DNA of 33,354 bases from an uncultured Alphaproteobacteria bacterium (GCA_949082785.1 CARVLU010000001.1:1-33354); one strand, 5' to 3'; counted from the stretch's first letter, positions 7,343-16,275 are shown. Notes: generated from the sequence alone by a model not told the origin. Numbers and translations: made by a program.

Positions 7343-7674
7343 AATGTGAAAGTTCCATATATGGTGGTAATGTCAGCGGTAACAGTTATCGTTCCTTTTG
7401 AACTGATAACGTCCAAGGAATTGATTTTTACAATATCGGGACTGTCCAGAATTCGGCGACGTATTTCTTCACGGATATAATCCATCCCCCCCAGCTTTCC
7501 CAAAAGTTCATTAAAATAGTCAATTCCTTCCTGGATGTCGTATGGATTTTCGCCGCGGCACAAACCCAAGCGTGTACGCGTGTTTTGGGCCGCCGCATAG
7601 ATGCCATCAATTACCACCAGGTTTCCATTTTCAACAATCAAATTGTTGTCGGGGTCGAGTTTTAATGTTTGCAT
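7339..7674 (-). CDS. Baseplate wedge protein, gpW/gp25 family
   Basis: 111 aa. It contains TRTRLGLCRGENPYDIQEGIDY and a following REEIRRRILDSPDI helix, the core pattern of gp25-like sheath-initiator wedge proteins. These bind the sheath end and connect it to the gpJ-like wedge, which is encoded next with a 4-bp overlap. Length is normal for the family. Confidence 0.85.
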   Translation of the reverse strand: MQTLKLDPDNNLIVENGNLVVIDGIYAAAQNTRTRLGLCRGENPYDIQEGIDYFNELLGKLGGMDYIREEIRRRILDSPDIVKINSLDVISSKGTITVTADITTIYGTFTL

Positions 7675-7675
7675 T

Positions 7676-8362
7676 TCATGCGGCCTTTACAGTGGCACTG
7701 CCACCAGTGATTGTTCCTACATATGGAACGTTGGGTACCGGCGGGGTTGGGAAAATAATTTGAATCTGGTCACCTGTACGGGCAACTGGCATGCCACCTG
7801 TCCCCCCCAGGTCCACATTGCCTGTAATGGTTGTGTCTGCTTGGATATCTACTTGGGCCGATGACATCGATATGGTGTCGGGGGATAAGTCTATTTTGCT
7901 GTTACCATTTTGGATTGCAACGCCATCGCCAGTTGGTTGAAAATCTAAGGGCAAAAAGAACCCATCTGACCAATTAAACTGCCTGTTAGAGCCGACTGGT
8001 GTTTGATTGTGGGCCTGTTTATACTGTGACACATCATATGCACATGCAATAATAATGCCCTGGTCCCCGACTGATGGGGCGATTTGTAAATGTCCATTTT
8101 TTCCAAACGGTTGAACAACAGGAACATTGGGTATTATGTCTGCGTCAGTAATGGGTATTTCACGCCCCCCAGTATCATATCTGGTCAGTAATGGCTTGAC
8201 GCTGACAAACTGTCCACCATTTTTTACCGATGTCACAGATACAGGCTGTACCGTGGCCATATGGACCCCCAGATATTGACGGATGGCCATTTCAAAAATA
8301 CCAAAAGGTGTTTGCAGGTTTCCCGGGTCAAACCTTAATGGATTGGCGATTTTATTCGGCAT
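7676..8362 (-). CDS. Central spike / gpV-like protein (Gp138 N-terminal-type)
   Basis: 228 aa. The first half looks like the OB-fold domain of Gp138/gpV spikes (VSVTSVKNGGQFVSVKPLL, QPFGKNGHLQIAPSVGDQGI, followed by DVSQYK). The second half is beta-rich and repetitive (KIDLSPDTISMSSAQVDIQA, TTITGNVDLGG), as expected of the trimeric beta-helix needle that pierces the outer membrane. It ends in a Pro/Gly-rich segment. It overlaps the hub gene by 11 bp. Confidence 0.75.
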   Translation of the reverse strand: MPNKIANPLRFDPGNLQTPFGIFEMAIRQYLGVHMATVQPVSVTSVKNGGQFVSVKPLLTRYDTGGREIPITDADIIPNVPVVQPFGKNGHLQIAPSVGDQGIIIACAYDVSQYKQAHNQTPVGSNRQFNWSDGFFLPLDFQPTGDGVAIQNGNSKIDLSPDTISMSSAQVDIQADTTITGNVDLGGTGGMPVARTGDQIQIIFPTPPVPNVPYVGTITGGSATVKAA

Positions 8363-9257
8363 TTTTTAAAAATCCAAGCCCTTGTTTGGTTAAGACTAAA
8401 CGCGTGTACCAATCGCGTCCACACGTGTCCCCCACATGTGACATAACGTCAAGAAAAAAATGGATTGGGTTCATTTGGGGGTATCGGATACTGTTCAGTG
8501 AAACCGGACAGCCGGTTCGGGCTTGGGGTTTCATCCGTACATTGACAATACAGCCTGTATCCGTGGGTTCGGGACTTCCGATGATATCCTGGCTGCGTAT
8601 CGATAAAGTTGGCAGACCAGCGATGGGTTCATTTTGTTTTTGTAAATATAACCGGCCGCCTGACACATACATATTAACTGGCACAGCATTCGATATAGTG
8701 CGCATAATGCCAGGAAGATTTTGCTGCGTTACCGTAAAGTCCGAAATCGTCGGAACCGCATCTGTAATTCCATTTACGAAGGCTAATCCATGGTCGTTAG
8801 CCAGTTTGGCGGCAATCATCGTAACAGATACGGCTCCGGGGAAACTGTAAGAACGTGGTTCGGTTATTGTTTCGAACCCTGTAATACATTTTAATGACAG
8901 GGTAAAATTGGCCGATTCCAAATTCGGTTTTGCCGACACTACAATCCCGTCATAAATAACAGAATGATGATTGTAATATCCAGCTTCAATAACCAATCGG
9001 TGTTGAATCCAGTCTTTTCGCCACTGGGTCGTGGATGTGGCCACATTAAACATATTTTGCACCAACATCCCCCCAATAACTATGTTGGCTTCTGTTAATG
9101 CACCGCTGACTGCGTCTGTCGTATTGAATTTGACATACATGTCTTCGGTCAATGTGTTAAATGTTCGGACAGTGTTTCGTCCCCTATATAATGTTAAACG
9201 CAAATATCGTTTGGGGATATTCCATCCCGCGTCATTACTGGATACAGTTACCGGCAT
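8352..9257 (-). CDS. Baseplate hub protein (gp27/gpD-like)
   Basis: 301 aa. Order and length fit the hub of small contractile tails. Beta-rich segments include YLRLTLYRGRNTVRTF, a segment with IVVSAKPNLESANFTL, and a SFPGAVSVTMIAAKLANDHG stretch like the shared domain of gp27/gpD hubs. The C-terminus has RDWYTRLVLTKQG. The protein should join the tube to the spike encoded next. Hubs are too divergent for a firm family call by eye. Confidence 0.7.
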   Translation of the reverse strand: MPVTVSSNDAGWNIPKRYLRLTLYRGRNTVRTFNTLTEDMYVKFNTTDAVSGALTEANIVIGGMLVQNMFNVATSTTQWRKDWIQHRLVIEAGYYNHHSVIYDGIVVSAKPNLESANFTLSLKCITGFETITEPRSYSFPGAVSVTMIAAKLANDHGLAFVNGITDAVPTISDFTVTQQNLPGIMRTISNAVPVNMYVSGGRLYLQKQNEPIAGLPTLSIRSQDIIGSPEPTDTGCIVNVRMKPQARTGCPVSLNSIRYPQMNPIHFFLDVMSHVGDTCGRDWYTRLVLTKQGLGFLKNAE

Positions 9258-9261
9258 TGTA

Positions 9262-9579
9262 TTATCTCAACTGATATTCGTCGTCATAAATTAAAAGATA
9301 TTCATTGCCCAGGTCCGTATAAACGGGGTTAGAATTGCCGAATAAATCAACAAAATAAAAATTCCCAGGAATGGTCCCGCCCAGCATAAGCGGCATTCTA
9401 TCAATACATCGACGTCCATAAAAAACGGCCGTCCCATCAATTGATATGTCCGCAATCATTTGACCATCGTAAAGTGTCCGCAGGTTGATATCTACAATGT
9501 GTATCTCGCCATTAATGTCGGTAATGTTGGCGGACAGACTTTGATTGGGGGCCTGAATAAGATTTATTGATGTTTTCAT
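9262..9579 (-). CDS. Baseplate plug protein, Pam3 gp18-like
   Basis: 105 aa, all-beta by eye. The ending DRMPLMLGGTIPGNFYFVDLF followed by GNEYLLIYDDEYQLR matches the small plug proteins first described structurally in cyanophage Pam3, which close the baseplate centre. It lies between the Dit-like protein and the hub, the expected position. Confidence 0.7.
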   Translation of the reverse strand: MKTSINLIQAPNQSLSANITDINGEIHIVDINLRTLYDGQMIADISIDGTAVFYGRRCIDRMPLMLGGTIPGNFYFVDLFGNSNPVYTDLGNEYLLIYDDEYQLR

Positions 9580-9590
9580 CGCAGTATTTT

Positions 9591-10157
9591 TTAATCAGAC
9601 GCAATGATTTGCGTCTGTGTGATGCCCACATCTTGGGTGGGGCTGTCAGACGGATTCAGCACGGTCTGCCCGGCCGCATTAAACAATGGGACTTCTTCAA
9701 ATTGCATGCTTATTAATAGTGACCCCATGTTGTCCGCGGTTTCATCGATGGTGTATCCCGTCATGGTCATGTTGCGACGCAAACCACTGTTGCGTGTTTG
9801 GATTGTAACCAACGTCATTTGCGCAACCAAATCCGCACAATTTTTGCGGATATTCTCAATCGCCGTCTTGCGGTCCCACGTGCCCAATCTGGCAATAACA
9901 GACCCGTATCCCGTCAATCCGCCAGCGCTGATAACACCCACCATGGATACGCTGTCGGGATTGCGGTATTTGTAATCAGTTGCCATAATCCCTGTTTCTG
10001 TGGGATATTTAGTGGCCGTGGCGCTGCCAGATACGCTGCATTCTTCTACGGTGTCAAATTCCAAAAGGATTTGCAACGGATTGTCACTATAAACAGAATA
10101 AGTCACACTGTTTAAACTTGCCAAGGCGTTATCAACAAATCGCAAACCAACGGCCAT
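9591..10157 (-). CDS. Dit-like / tail initiator protein
   Basis: 188 aa. Placed directly after the tape measure gene (1-bp junction), where Dit-like proteins of small myophages lie. It has alternating beta segments (NSVTYSVYSDNPLQILLEF, KTAIENIRKNCADLVAQMTL, MTMTGYTIDETADNMGS, LLISMQFEEVPL). The pattern in which a long amphipathic segment is followed by TGYTI...LxISMxFEEVP is shared by Dit-like N-terminal proteins. It would nucleate the tube on the baseplate. Confidence 0.65.
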   Translation of the reverse strand: MAVGLRFVDNALASLNSVTYSVYSDNPLQILLEFDTVEECSVSGSATATKYPTETGIMATDYKYRNPDSVSMVGVISAGGLTGYGSVIARLGTWDRKTAIENIRKNCADLVAQMTLVTIQTRNSGLRRNMTMTGYTIDETADNMGSLLISMQFEEVPLFNAAGQTVLNPSDSPTQDVGITQTQIIASD

Positions 10158-11552
10158 TTAACGATATCCTATTGTTGGTGTGATGCCCTGGGTCGCCAAT
10201 GAACGCAAGCGCGACATCATATCTTCGGCGCCTGTCACGCCATATATATTAATCGTTTGGTTACTGTTACTGTTGTCTATTTGGGTCTGGCTTGAACGTG
10301 GCGTGGACATGCCGCCCCAAGCGTCCGTTCGCGCCGCGGCGGGCGTTGGTGTGTATGGCATGGCCATTTGTCTGGCTTCGGGGGACAGGTTGTCCCAAAA
10401 TTCGGCGGCCATACCTTGTCGCGCGTACTGCATTAAATCTGCATCACTGCGGCGTTCTGCATAAGAATATATCGCCGCATAATCCTTGCTGTCGGCAATG
10501 CCGAAAAGTGCACGTATTCCAGCATCCGCCGCCTTTACATCGGATTTAAAGTTACCCAACCATTCCCCAAGTGCGCCGCCCACTTTAATGGCGATTTTCA
10601 TCGTCCAGTGTTTGCTGGCCAGTTCGTTCAGCATGGATTCTAATTCGCGCCCATCATGAATAACTTCGCGCATCCCTTTGGCAAAGTCCCAAATCCCGGT
10701 AAGTCCATCCCAGATAAACCACCCCTTGGCCAGGGTGCCAGCAATACCGTTGCCAGCTCCCCCAAACATGGAAAGCACGCCCCCCAAACCACGCAGTAAG
10801 GGAATGCCAATTATCAGCCCCGCAATTATCCGGCGGATTGTTGGGTCTAAACGATTGAATTCCAAAACCACGTCGCGAACGATTTCTAGAACCGGTTTCA
10901 GAACGTCCACCAACGGTTGAACCGCCATGAATAACGCCTGTTGTGTTTCTGACGCGATACGTTGCAATTCGGTTAAAGAATCAGCCGTTTCAGTGGTCAT
11001 CACGCCGAACTGTTCACCACGTTTGACGGCGGCCTCCAATTCCGCATCGGAAGCATTCAGCATGCGTTGCAGGGCAATGTTATCCATGCCCAGCATATTT
11101 AATACTTCGGTCCGGGCATCCTTATTCAACGTGGACCATTGCCGCCGCAATGCCTGAATTATTCCCATATAATCCTGGCCGTACAGATTTTCACCGATAA
11201 TGGCAGACAATTCTCGCAATGGGCCGGACGAATGGAATCGCAGGCTGTTTGCCATTTGTTGGAATTTTTCGATGGTGTCGGCCGCCCCGTCAACATTTCC
11301 ACCGAATACGGCGAACGTGTTGGCAAAGGCACTTACCTTTTCTATGGGCAGATTAAAGCGTTCGGATAACGTTGCCAGACGCTGCATCTGATTATACATA
11401 CCCAGAATTCCGCGCGCACCCAATACACCTAAAATCACATTACGGATACTGCCCACACTGGATTCAACCTGTTTTTGAAAACTGACCAGGCCTTGTTCCG
11501 CATCTTTGCTGTTCAGGAAAAGGTTGATAACCATATCCGAAAATGTGGCCAT
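10158..11552 (-). CDS. Tail tape measure protein
   Basis: 464 aa, short for this class, implying a short tail. The N-terminus has helical segments with AEQGLVSFQKQVESSVGSIR, the middle is strongly hydrophobic (IRRIIAGLIIGIPLLRGLGG and a following Gly-rich stretch), and the C-terminus has an Asn/Gln/Ser-rich linker before INIYGVTGAEDMMSRL. The hydrophobic centre is typical of tape measures, which fix tube length and enter the host membrane. It lies just downstream of the frameshifted chaperone gene, as usual. Confidence 0.85.
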   Translation of the reverse strand: MATFSDMVINLFLNSKDAEQGLVSFQKQVESSVGSIRNVILGVLGARGILGMYNQMQRLATLSERFNLPIEKVSAFANTFAVFGGNVDGAADTIEKFQQMANSLRFHSSGPLRELSAIIGENLYGQDYMGIIQALRRQWSTLNKDARTEVLNMLGMDNIALQRMLNASDAELEAAVKRGEQFGVMTTETADSLTELQRIASETQQALFMAVQPLVDVLKPVLEIVRDVVLEFNRLDPTIRRIIAGLIIGIPLLRGLGGVLSMFGGAGNGIAGTLAKGWFIWDGLTGIWDFAKGMREVIHDGRELESMLNELASKHWTMKIAIKVGGALGEWLGNFKSDVKAADAGIRALFGIADSKDYAAIYSYAERRSDADLMQYARQGMAAEFWDNLSPEARQMAMPYTPTPAAARTDAWGGMSTPRSSQTQIDNSNSNQTINIYGVTGAEDMMSRLRSLATQGITPTIGYR

Positions 11553-11554
11553 TG

Positions 11555-12072
11555 CTATTTCTTTTTGCTGGTCCGGTTATGATACACGTATTCATTTTGG
11601 GTTTGTACGTACAGCACCAGAGAGTTGAGGTATAAATCCCCCAAGTCCATGCGCTGCATTTCTAACACGCCCACCTGGGGGGTAATAATATTGCCTATGA
11701 TATTTGGGAATCCGAAGTCTGCATATTGAACAAGTGTTGTACGCGACCGCTGAATTTTCGGAATACTTCGGATTCGTTCATAAAAACCATCTGATGTTCC
11801 AGGATTTTCATGCCTAATTCCAACGGGGCCAACGGGCTTTCAAAATAGGTGTCAATGGTCCCAAACGACATTGTGATGCCGGGGCCGCCCGTTCCATCCA
11901 ATAACGTCGCCAGGGGCAATAAATCAGCCAACACGGCCTTTACGGAAATGCCTTTGTCTAATTTCATCAGGCTTTCCACAAAATCGATGCCTTCCATTGC
12001 GCCAAACAGGCGGACAGAAAAGTTTTTGTCCGTCCCCATATCTTTAATCGTCACCTTGATAACTTTTTGCAT
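11555..12072 (-). CDS. Putative -1 frameshift product of tail assembly chaperone (GT-like)
   Basis: The gap between the chaperone stop (11695) and the tape measure start holds a frame in the -1 phase that is open well upstream into the chaperone gene and ends at a TAG at 11557-11555. It reads YADFGFPNIIGNIITP, then LEMQRMDLGDLYLNSLVLYV, and ends NRTSKKK. The frame has no good start of its own. The zero-frame codons CGA AAA TTC (11760-11752) give four A in a row, so tRNA-Lys could re-pair after slipping back one base. The fusion would be about 176 aa. Chaperone frameshifting is almost universal in long-tailed phages, but no full X-XXY-YYZ heptamer is visible. Confidence 0.6.
11695..12072 (-). 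CDS. Tail assembly chaperone (G-like, zero frame)
   Basis: 125 aa from the ATG at 12072, chosen because GGGGGAAATC precedes it; the TTG at 12084 overlaps that site. The gene lies between tube and tape measure, where the tail assembly chaperone is encoded. The second half is helical (LELGMKILEHQMVFMNESE), and the zero frame ends shortly after, FNMQTSDSQIS, consistent with a chaperone whose longer form is made by frameshift. No specific family is recognised. Confidence 0.7.
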   Translation of the reverse strand: MQKVIKVTIKDMGTDKNFSVRLFGAMEGIDFVESLMKLDKGISVKAVLADLLPLATLLDGTGGPGITMSFGTIDTYFESPLAPLELGMKILEHQMVFMNESEVFRKFSGRVQHLFNMQTSDSQIS

Positions 12073-12084
12073 GATTTCCCCCAA

Positions 12085-12543
12085 TTATAATGGCAAGATT
12101 GTTCGGTCAACAAATGTCAACCGGTAAGCTTTATCTGCCTGGCCGTCATCCAGATTGGCACTGTCACCGGCGTCAATTTCTTCAATGCTTCCGCCTGTGT
12201 ACACTGTTTTTTGGCCGGTGGTATAATTCGAAACTGTCATTACAATGACATAATCAACCAAACTTTTGCCATATTTGGTGGTGGTGGCCGAAATCAAATT
12301 ATCCAAAGCCAAACGGGAATTAGATGTCGGCAACAGATTAATGGTACACGTGTAAAGGACGGCCCGCGAATTTACCACTGCTTTTCCATCGGCCCCCAGT
12401 CGGGTTGATGTCGGTTGGGACCGTTCCCATTGAACCCCATCGGGGGCAAAGCCATCAATTTTCAAAAATGGCAATACCGGTAATGCTGTTAATGTGTAGG
12501 ACAGGTTTTTAAATCCCACCTGGTTGGTGCTTATATCTGGCAT
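12085..12543 (-). CDS. Tail tube protein (DUF3277-like)
   Basis: 152 aa, immediately downstream of the sheath gene, the standard sheath-tube order. Beta-rich with the pattern GADGKAVVNSRAVLYTCTINL, LPTSNSRLALDNLI and YTGGSIEEIDAGDSANLDDG, as in DUF3277 phage proteins that build the inner tube of contractile tails. An intrinsic terminator lies between sheath and tube genes. Confidence 0.75.
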   Translation of the reverse strand: MPDISTNQVGFKNLSYTLTALPVLPFLKIDGFAPDGVQWERSQPTSTRLGADGKAVVNSRAVLYTCTINLLPTSNSRLALDNLISATTTKYGKSLVDYVIVMTVSNYTTGQKTVYTGGSIEEIDAGDSANLDDGQADKAYRLTFVDRTILPL

Positions 12544-12558
12544 TATTTTACTCCATTT

Positions 12559-12580
12559 AAAAACCCCGATTTAATCGGGG
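12559..12580 (-). terminator. Intrinsic terminator between sheath and tube genes
   Basis: On the minus strand CCCCGAT-TAA-ATCGGGG (7-bp perfect stem) is followed by TTTTT. It lies in the 59-bp gap after the sheath stop. It would lower, or require antitermination for, transcription of the downstream tail genes. Confidence 0.7.
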
Positions 12581-12602
12581 CTGTATATTCTTTTTCTGCA
12601 TA

Positions 12603-14171
12603 TTACGCGCCATAAATATTGTTGTTAATGCGCAGCACATTGACCACACCGCCGCACAGATAACAAACAATCATCCGAACTTGACGGGCCGCAATGTCGG
12701 CGGCCGTCAATTCGGCTATTTGAAAATAATATCCGTTATTCGCAACAGCATCGGCGGCCGCATCATTATTGGTGATGGAAAAAATATTACTGCGGTCTGT
12801 ATCGCTTAAAATACCATTGTACGCAATGGACCCATTAACCTGAGCTCTTTCAAAGCAAGGGGTAACCATGGTTGCCATAAATTCACGTGCATCATCCCCC
12901 TGTAATTTCAGCTTATTTAAACCCACAAATCCATTTACAACCGTTGTCTGTAAATCGACTTCCAGTGCAGATTCATTGACCTGGATGTCTTCGGTGCCAA
13001 AATCACCTTGCATCAGACCCATGCCGTATAACACCTGGATTTGCTGGCCAACGCCTACCGAATATACATACGATATTTTCAACTCGTCCAGCTCTGTCGC
13101 GATGGACATGTTGGTAATACCCTGTTGGTAATTCAGGACATCGCCAACATTTGTGATGGGCGTATAACCAACGGCGGGCTGAAAATTAAAGTTAATTGCC
13201 CCGTTGGCAGCGTTATAATCAATTGCGGCGCAAATTGCGCAATCCAAGACATTAACATATTGATGGTTGGGGTCATAACAAACGACATAACCTGTATATG
13301 ACAATTCCGCCAACGTCGCTTGCAGGGTTTTTGCCGTGGCTTTATCTGTCATATTAAATACCAGTCGAACCATGGTATTAATGGTCTGATTGCCAACCGA
13401 GCCCTGTAACCACGCCACAGCTGGTTCGATATCGGAAATGTCCAGGTCTTCCAGGGTAGTTATGGAATATCCACCAGAATTAGCATGATAAACCCGGTCA
13501 CAAAATTCGGCATACGTTTCGGCATTTACCCCTTGGGATAATACGGCATCGGCCAAGCCCAGCATGCCACTAATATCTGTTCCTGTTGTACCTGCCGTTA
13601 CTGGAGAAATTGTTGCCCCTTTGCCACTGGCGCCTGATTGAACAATAAAACCGCCTGTGAGTGTATTATAGGTAACTGTTGCGTTTGCCCATGCTTCGCC
13701 CGCAGATGCTTCGCCCCGGATTGCTGTTTGAATTAACGCGGCGACGTCTGTATAACTGGTAATGGATGACAGGTCCGTGACGACTTCAAACGGGTGCCCA
13801 TCCATGGTCAAGCCAAAACTGCCGCTGGCGATAGATTTCAACTCGGCCACGGTTGATGTTACTTTGGTCCCGCGTAAAAACGGCGCCGCGCTTGTTTTAT
13901 ACCAACGCGCAACAATCAATTTGTCTGGCGATATTCCGTTTTTGGACAAGAATCCAAAATATTTCTGTACGGCCTGATATTCAGGGACCTGTGTACCAAA
14001 ATCGGCACGAAAATTCGTTAATGCAGATGGACCGGAATAAGTACGATAGGCTTCACCACTGCCAATTAAGGGCGACGTCATGGCCAACAGCATGTGTTTC
14101 TTTTCAACTGTAAAAGCCGGTGATTGAACGACCGCCGAGATGGGAACAAATTTAGAAAAAGGAAGTGACAT
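12603..14171 (-). CDS. Tail sheath protein (DUF3383 family)
   Basis: 522 aa, typical length. N-terminus MSLPFSKFVPISAVVQSPAF followed by MLLAMTSPLIGSGEAYRTYS, a variable outer domain in the middle, and a C-terminal contact domain with LQGDDAREFMATMVTPCFER, GYYFQIAELTAADIAARQV and a final VNVLRINNNIYGA. These match DUF3383 sheaths. It contracts to drive the tube into the cell. Its presence makes this a contractile-tailed phage. Confidence 0.9.
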   Translation of the reverse strand: MSLPFSKFVPISAVVQSPAFTVEKKHMLLAMTSPLIGSGEAYRTYSGPSALTNFRADFGTQVPEYQAVQKYFGFLSKNGISPDKLIVARWYKTSAAPFLRGTKVTSTVAELKSIASGSFGLTMDGHPFEVVTDLSSITSYTDVAALIQTAIRGEASAGEAWANATVTYNTLTGGFIVQSGASGKGATISPVTAGTTGTDISGMLGLADAVLSQGVNAETYAEFCDRVYHANSGGYSITTLEDLDISDIEPAVAWLQGSVGNQTINTMVRLVFNMTDKATAKTLQATLAELSYTGYVVCYDPNHQYVNVLDCAICAAIDYNAANGAINFNFQPAVGYTPITNVGDVLNYQQGITNMSIATELDELKISYVYSVGVGQQIQVLYGMGLMQGDFGTEDIQVNESALEVDLQTTVVNGFVGLNKLKLQGDDAREFMATMVTPCFERAQVNGSIAYNGILSDTDRSNIFSITNNDAAADAVANNGYYFQIAELTAADIAARQVRMIVCYLCGGVVNVLRINNNIYGA

Positions 14172-14188
14172 ATTTGATATCCTGTTGG

Positions 14189-14692
14189 TTATGATTTAGC
14201 GCCGGCGCGATATATCTTTGTAATAATCGCTTTTTCAATAACCGGTGCCGTCTGGGTAATTGTGTCGACAACAAAAATGTCGACATCAAAGTTGTATCGG
14301 GGCATATATTCTTTGTCTTCTTGCAAAAACGTAAGATTACGGATGCCGGAAAGAGCCTTTAAATCACCAATGCCGTGTTGGCGTGCCAGTGCCACTTGCA
14401 GAGTTTGTTTAAAAACGGACGCATTTTCAAACGCATTTGGCCCATAAAAATCAAGTTGCAGACTGTAAATGCGCTGCACATCGTACGCTAATGTAATTAT
14501 GCCGGTGTTTTCATCATAAGACGTCTGGCGCGGCTGTGACCAACCGCGGTCGTCCACACGCATAATGTTAAATGTCGCCCAGTCTGTATCAACGGGGGGG
14601 ATGGCATCATCGCTTAAATATGGATTAGCCCATTGCAGGGGGGGCATTAAAGATTGCAAAAAATCATAAATTTGATTGGGCGCCATGCGCAT
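14189..14692 (-). CDS. Tail terminator / neck protein (LIC_12616-like)
   Basis: 167 aa. The pattern LPPLxWANPY with PPVDTDWATFNIM, SYDENTGIITLAYDVQRIYS and LQLDFYGPNAFENASVFK is that of LIC_12616-type phage neck terminator proteins, which cap the tail and join it to the head. It precedes the sheath gene and overlaps the upstream connector gene by 29 bp. Confidence 0.75.
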   Translation of the reverse strand: MRMAPNQIYDFLQSLMPPLQWANPYLSDDAIPPVDTDWATFNIMRVDDRGWSQPRQTSYDENTGIITLAYDVQRIYSLQLDFYGPNAFENASVFKQTLQVALARQHGIGDLKALSGIRNLTFLQEDKEYMPRYNFDVDIFVVDTITQTAPVIEKAIITKIYRAGAKS

Positions 14693-15071
14693 CCCCTAAA
14701 TATTTCATGCGGTACGCATAAGTTTCGCGCCATCCGGCATCATCCCATGGTTCTTTGGCCACAACTTTGTATAGGTAGTCACCACAAATAAATTCGTCAC
14801 ATGCAAATTGACGCAATCGGTCCAGCTGTGTCGGGGCACCAGTAATAAATACTTTGAAATATTGATATTCGGTCAAATTAAATCCAATCTCGCGCAGTTC
14901 TTGCAACGACGCGGGCTGTACCTTTCCACGGACAATTAATTGGGTTGACGTGCGCACGGGCTCACGTGATTCCGTCGACCATGTTAATTGGGTTTTGGTA
15001 AATATCAGGGTTTGCCAATCATTGACAATGGTTAAGGCATCGCCAACAACTTCGTGTAAATTCAGGGACAT
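14664..15071 (-). CDS. Head-tail connector / collar protein, hypothetical
   Basis: 135 aa. It lies between the virion morphogenesis-like protein and the neck terminator. Contains VQPASLQELREIGFNLTEYQ, YFKVFITGA and a C-terminal WDDAGWRETYAYRMKYLGD. Proteins with this order and layout act as collar or stopper proteins in small myophages. The family is not named with certainty. Confidence 0.65.
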   Translation of the reverse strand: MSLNLHEVVGDALTIVNDWQTLIFTKTQLTWSTESREPVRTSTQLIVRGKVQPASLQELREIGFNLTEYQYFKVFITGAPTQLDRLRQFACDEFICGDYLYKVVAKEPWDDAGWRETYAYRMKYLGDAHGAQSNL

Positions 15072-15075
15072 GCCG

Positions 15076-15552
15076 TTATTCTTTTTGCGCTTTTTTATTG
15101 ATTAATCCCCAGTGTATTGCCCCCAACATGGCACCGGTATCAATCAGCGTGTGTGTGCTGCCTTTTCTTTTAATAGTTGCGGGAGCATTGGGCGGTGGCG
15201 TATTGGACCGGATGGATTTTCGGATTTCTTCGGCCATGGCCACACCAGCTGATTGTAGAGCGTCTGTCAAATCTGCCCCATCGTCCATCCGAGCCTTGAT
15301 AATATTATGCCCCCGTTTTTGGGCGGGAACGGTGGCATTACGCATAAAGGGACGTGGGGGGATATTTTTTGACGGCACCCCAAATTCATTGGCCTTTGCG
15401 ATGATATGAATGGGTGTGGGCCCATTTGGGCCAACAGATTCATCTTTATAAAAACCTGCCTGTACCCCGCGGGGCGCAATTTTTAGGTTTTTTTTGGCGT
15501 CTGATAACATTTTCAGAACCCCCGATGTATTTGCGCGTACACCAGATTTCAT
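15076..15552 (-). CDS. Neck protein, gp10/virion morphogenesis-like
   Basis: 158 aa. IAKANEFGVPSKNIPPRPFM followed by a helical part with ADLTDALQSAGVAMAEEIR and LIDTGAMLGAIHW is the pattern of HK97-gp10-like and virion morphogenesis proteins (ANEFG...IPxRPFxR...ixTGxmlxsi). It should act at the head-tail joint. Basic N-terminus. Confidence 0.75.
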   Translation of the reverse strand: MKSGVRANTSGVLKMLSDAKKNLKIAPRGVQAGFYKDESVGPNGPTPIHIIAKANEFGVPSKNIPPRPFMRNATVPAQKRGHNIIKARMDDGADLTDALQSAGVAMAEEIRKSIRSNTPPPNAPATIKRKGSTHTLIDTGAMLGAIHWGLINKKAQKE

Positions 15553-15555
15553 AGA

Positions 15556-15963
15556 TTATATCCCCCCATAATATGGAAATATGTTACGCGGCTTGCGTGG
15601 CATCGGTGGTTGAATGGTTGACAGTATTGCCAACAGTTCCAGACCATATGGCGTCAAAGACAAATAATATTGGAACAAGTCTTTTGTTGGTGGAACAGCA
15701 AAAGATGCAGACACGCTGCCTTCGGATGCACTGGATAATGCACGGAATTTATCGGGATTTTTCATTAAATAGGCAATGTGCGCCGTGGCTAAATATACCC
15801 CGCGGGTCTGCGTAGCTAAATCCAACCCAATCACCCCAGGCATTGTCGCAATATAACTTCCTGCCCCCTGATATGCCGCGCAAATGGATTCGTCGGGAAT
15901 ATCGGAAAAATATGGGAATAATTCGCGGAATCGCGCGGTGTCAATGGTGATTGGGGTTGTCAT
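15556..15963 (-). CDS. DUF4054-family head-tail adaptor
   Basis: 135 aa. The N-terminus FRELFPYFSDIPDESICAAY and the following helix RGVYLATAHIAYLM match DUF4054 proteins (FRExFPxFs...vpdexIxxa...), which occupy the gp6-like connector place after capsid genes. The C-terminus PRKPRNIFPYYGGI is basic. Confidence 0.8.
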   Translation of the reverse strand: MTTPITIDTARFRELFPYFSDIPDESICAAYQGAGSYIATMPGVIGLDLATQTRGVYLATAHIAYLMKNPDKFRALSSASEGSVSASFAVPPTKDLFQYYLSLTPYGLELLAILSTIQPPMPRKPRNIFPYYGGI

Positions 15964-16275
15964 TTATTTTGTCTTTTTGTTTTTATTTTCAATTACAATG
16001 GGGGCCGACGCATCTTTCTTGTCACCAATTTCGGCCGATTGGGCCCGCGCGGCGGCTTCCGAATTATGGACGATAAAACATCCATCCGGATTCTTGTCGC
16101 TGATGATGCGGGGCTTGATGAATGTCCCATATTCCGCCATCAGGGCGTCGTAATCAGCGTCACTGATTACATTCAGCAAATCACCGCCACCGGGCGCCAC
16201 ATTGATTTTGATTGTCTTGCCATTGCGCAGACGAAAAACGCTGCTATTTGTGCCTTTTTTTATAATAACGGCCAT
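15964..16275 (-). CDS. Hypothetical protein between capsid and connector
   Basis: 103 aa, start supported by AAAAGGAAAATAT before the ATG. Basic beta-rich N-terminus (VIIKKGTNSSVFRLRNGKTI) and a charged, Lys-rich C-terminus (IENKNKKTK). It lies between the major capsid gene and the DUF4054 adaptor. No family recognised. A small head or joining protein is likely from position. Confidence 0.65.
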   Translation of the reverse strand: MAVIIKKGTNSSVFRLRNGKTIKINVAPGGGDLLNVISDADYDALMAEYGTFIKPRIISDKNPDGCFIVHNSEAAARAQSAEIGDKKDASAPIVIENKNKKTK

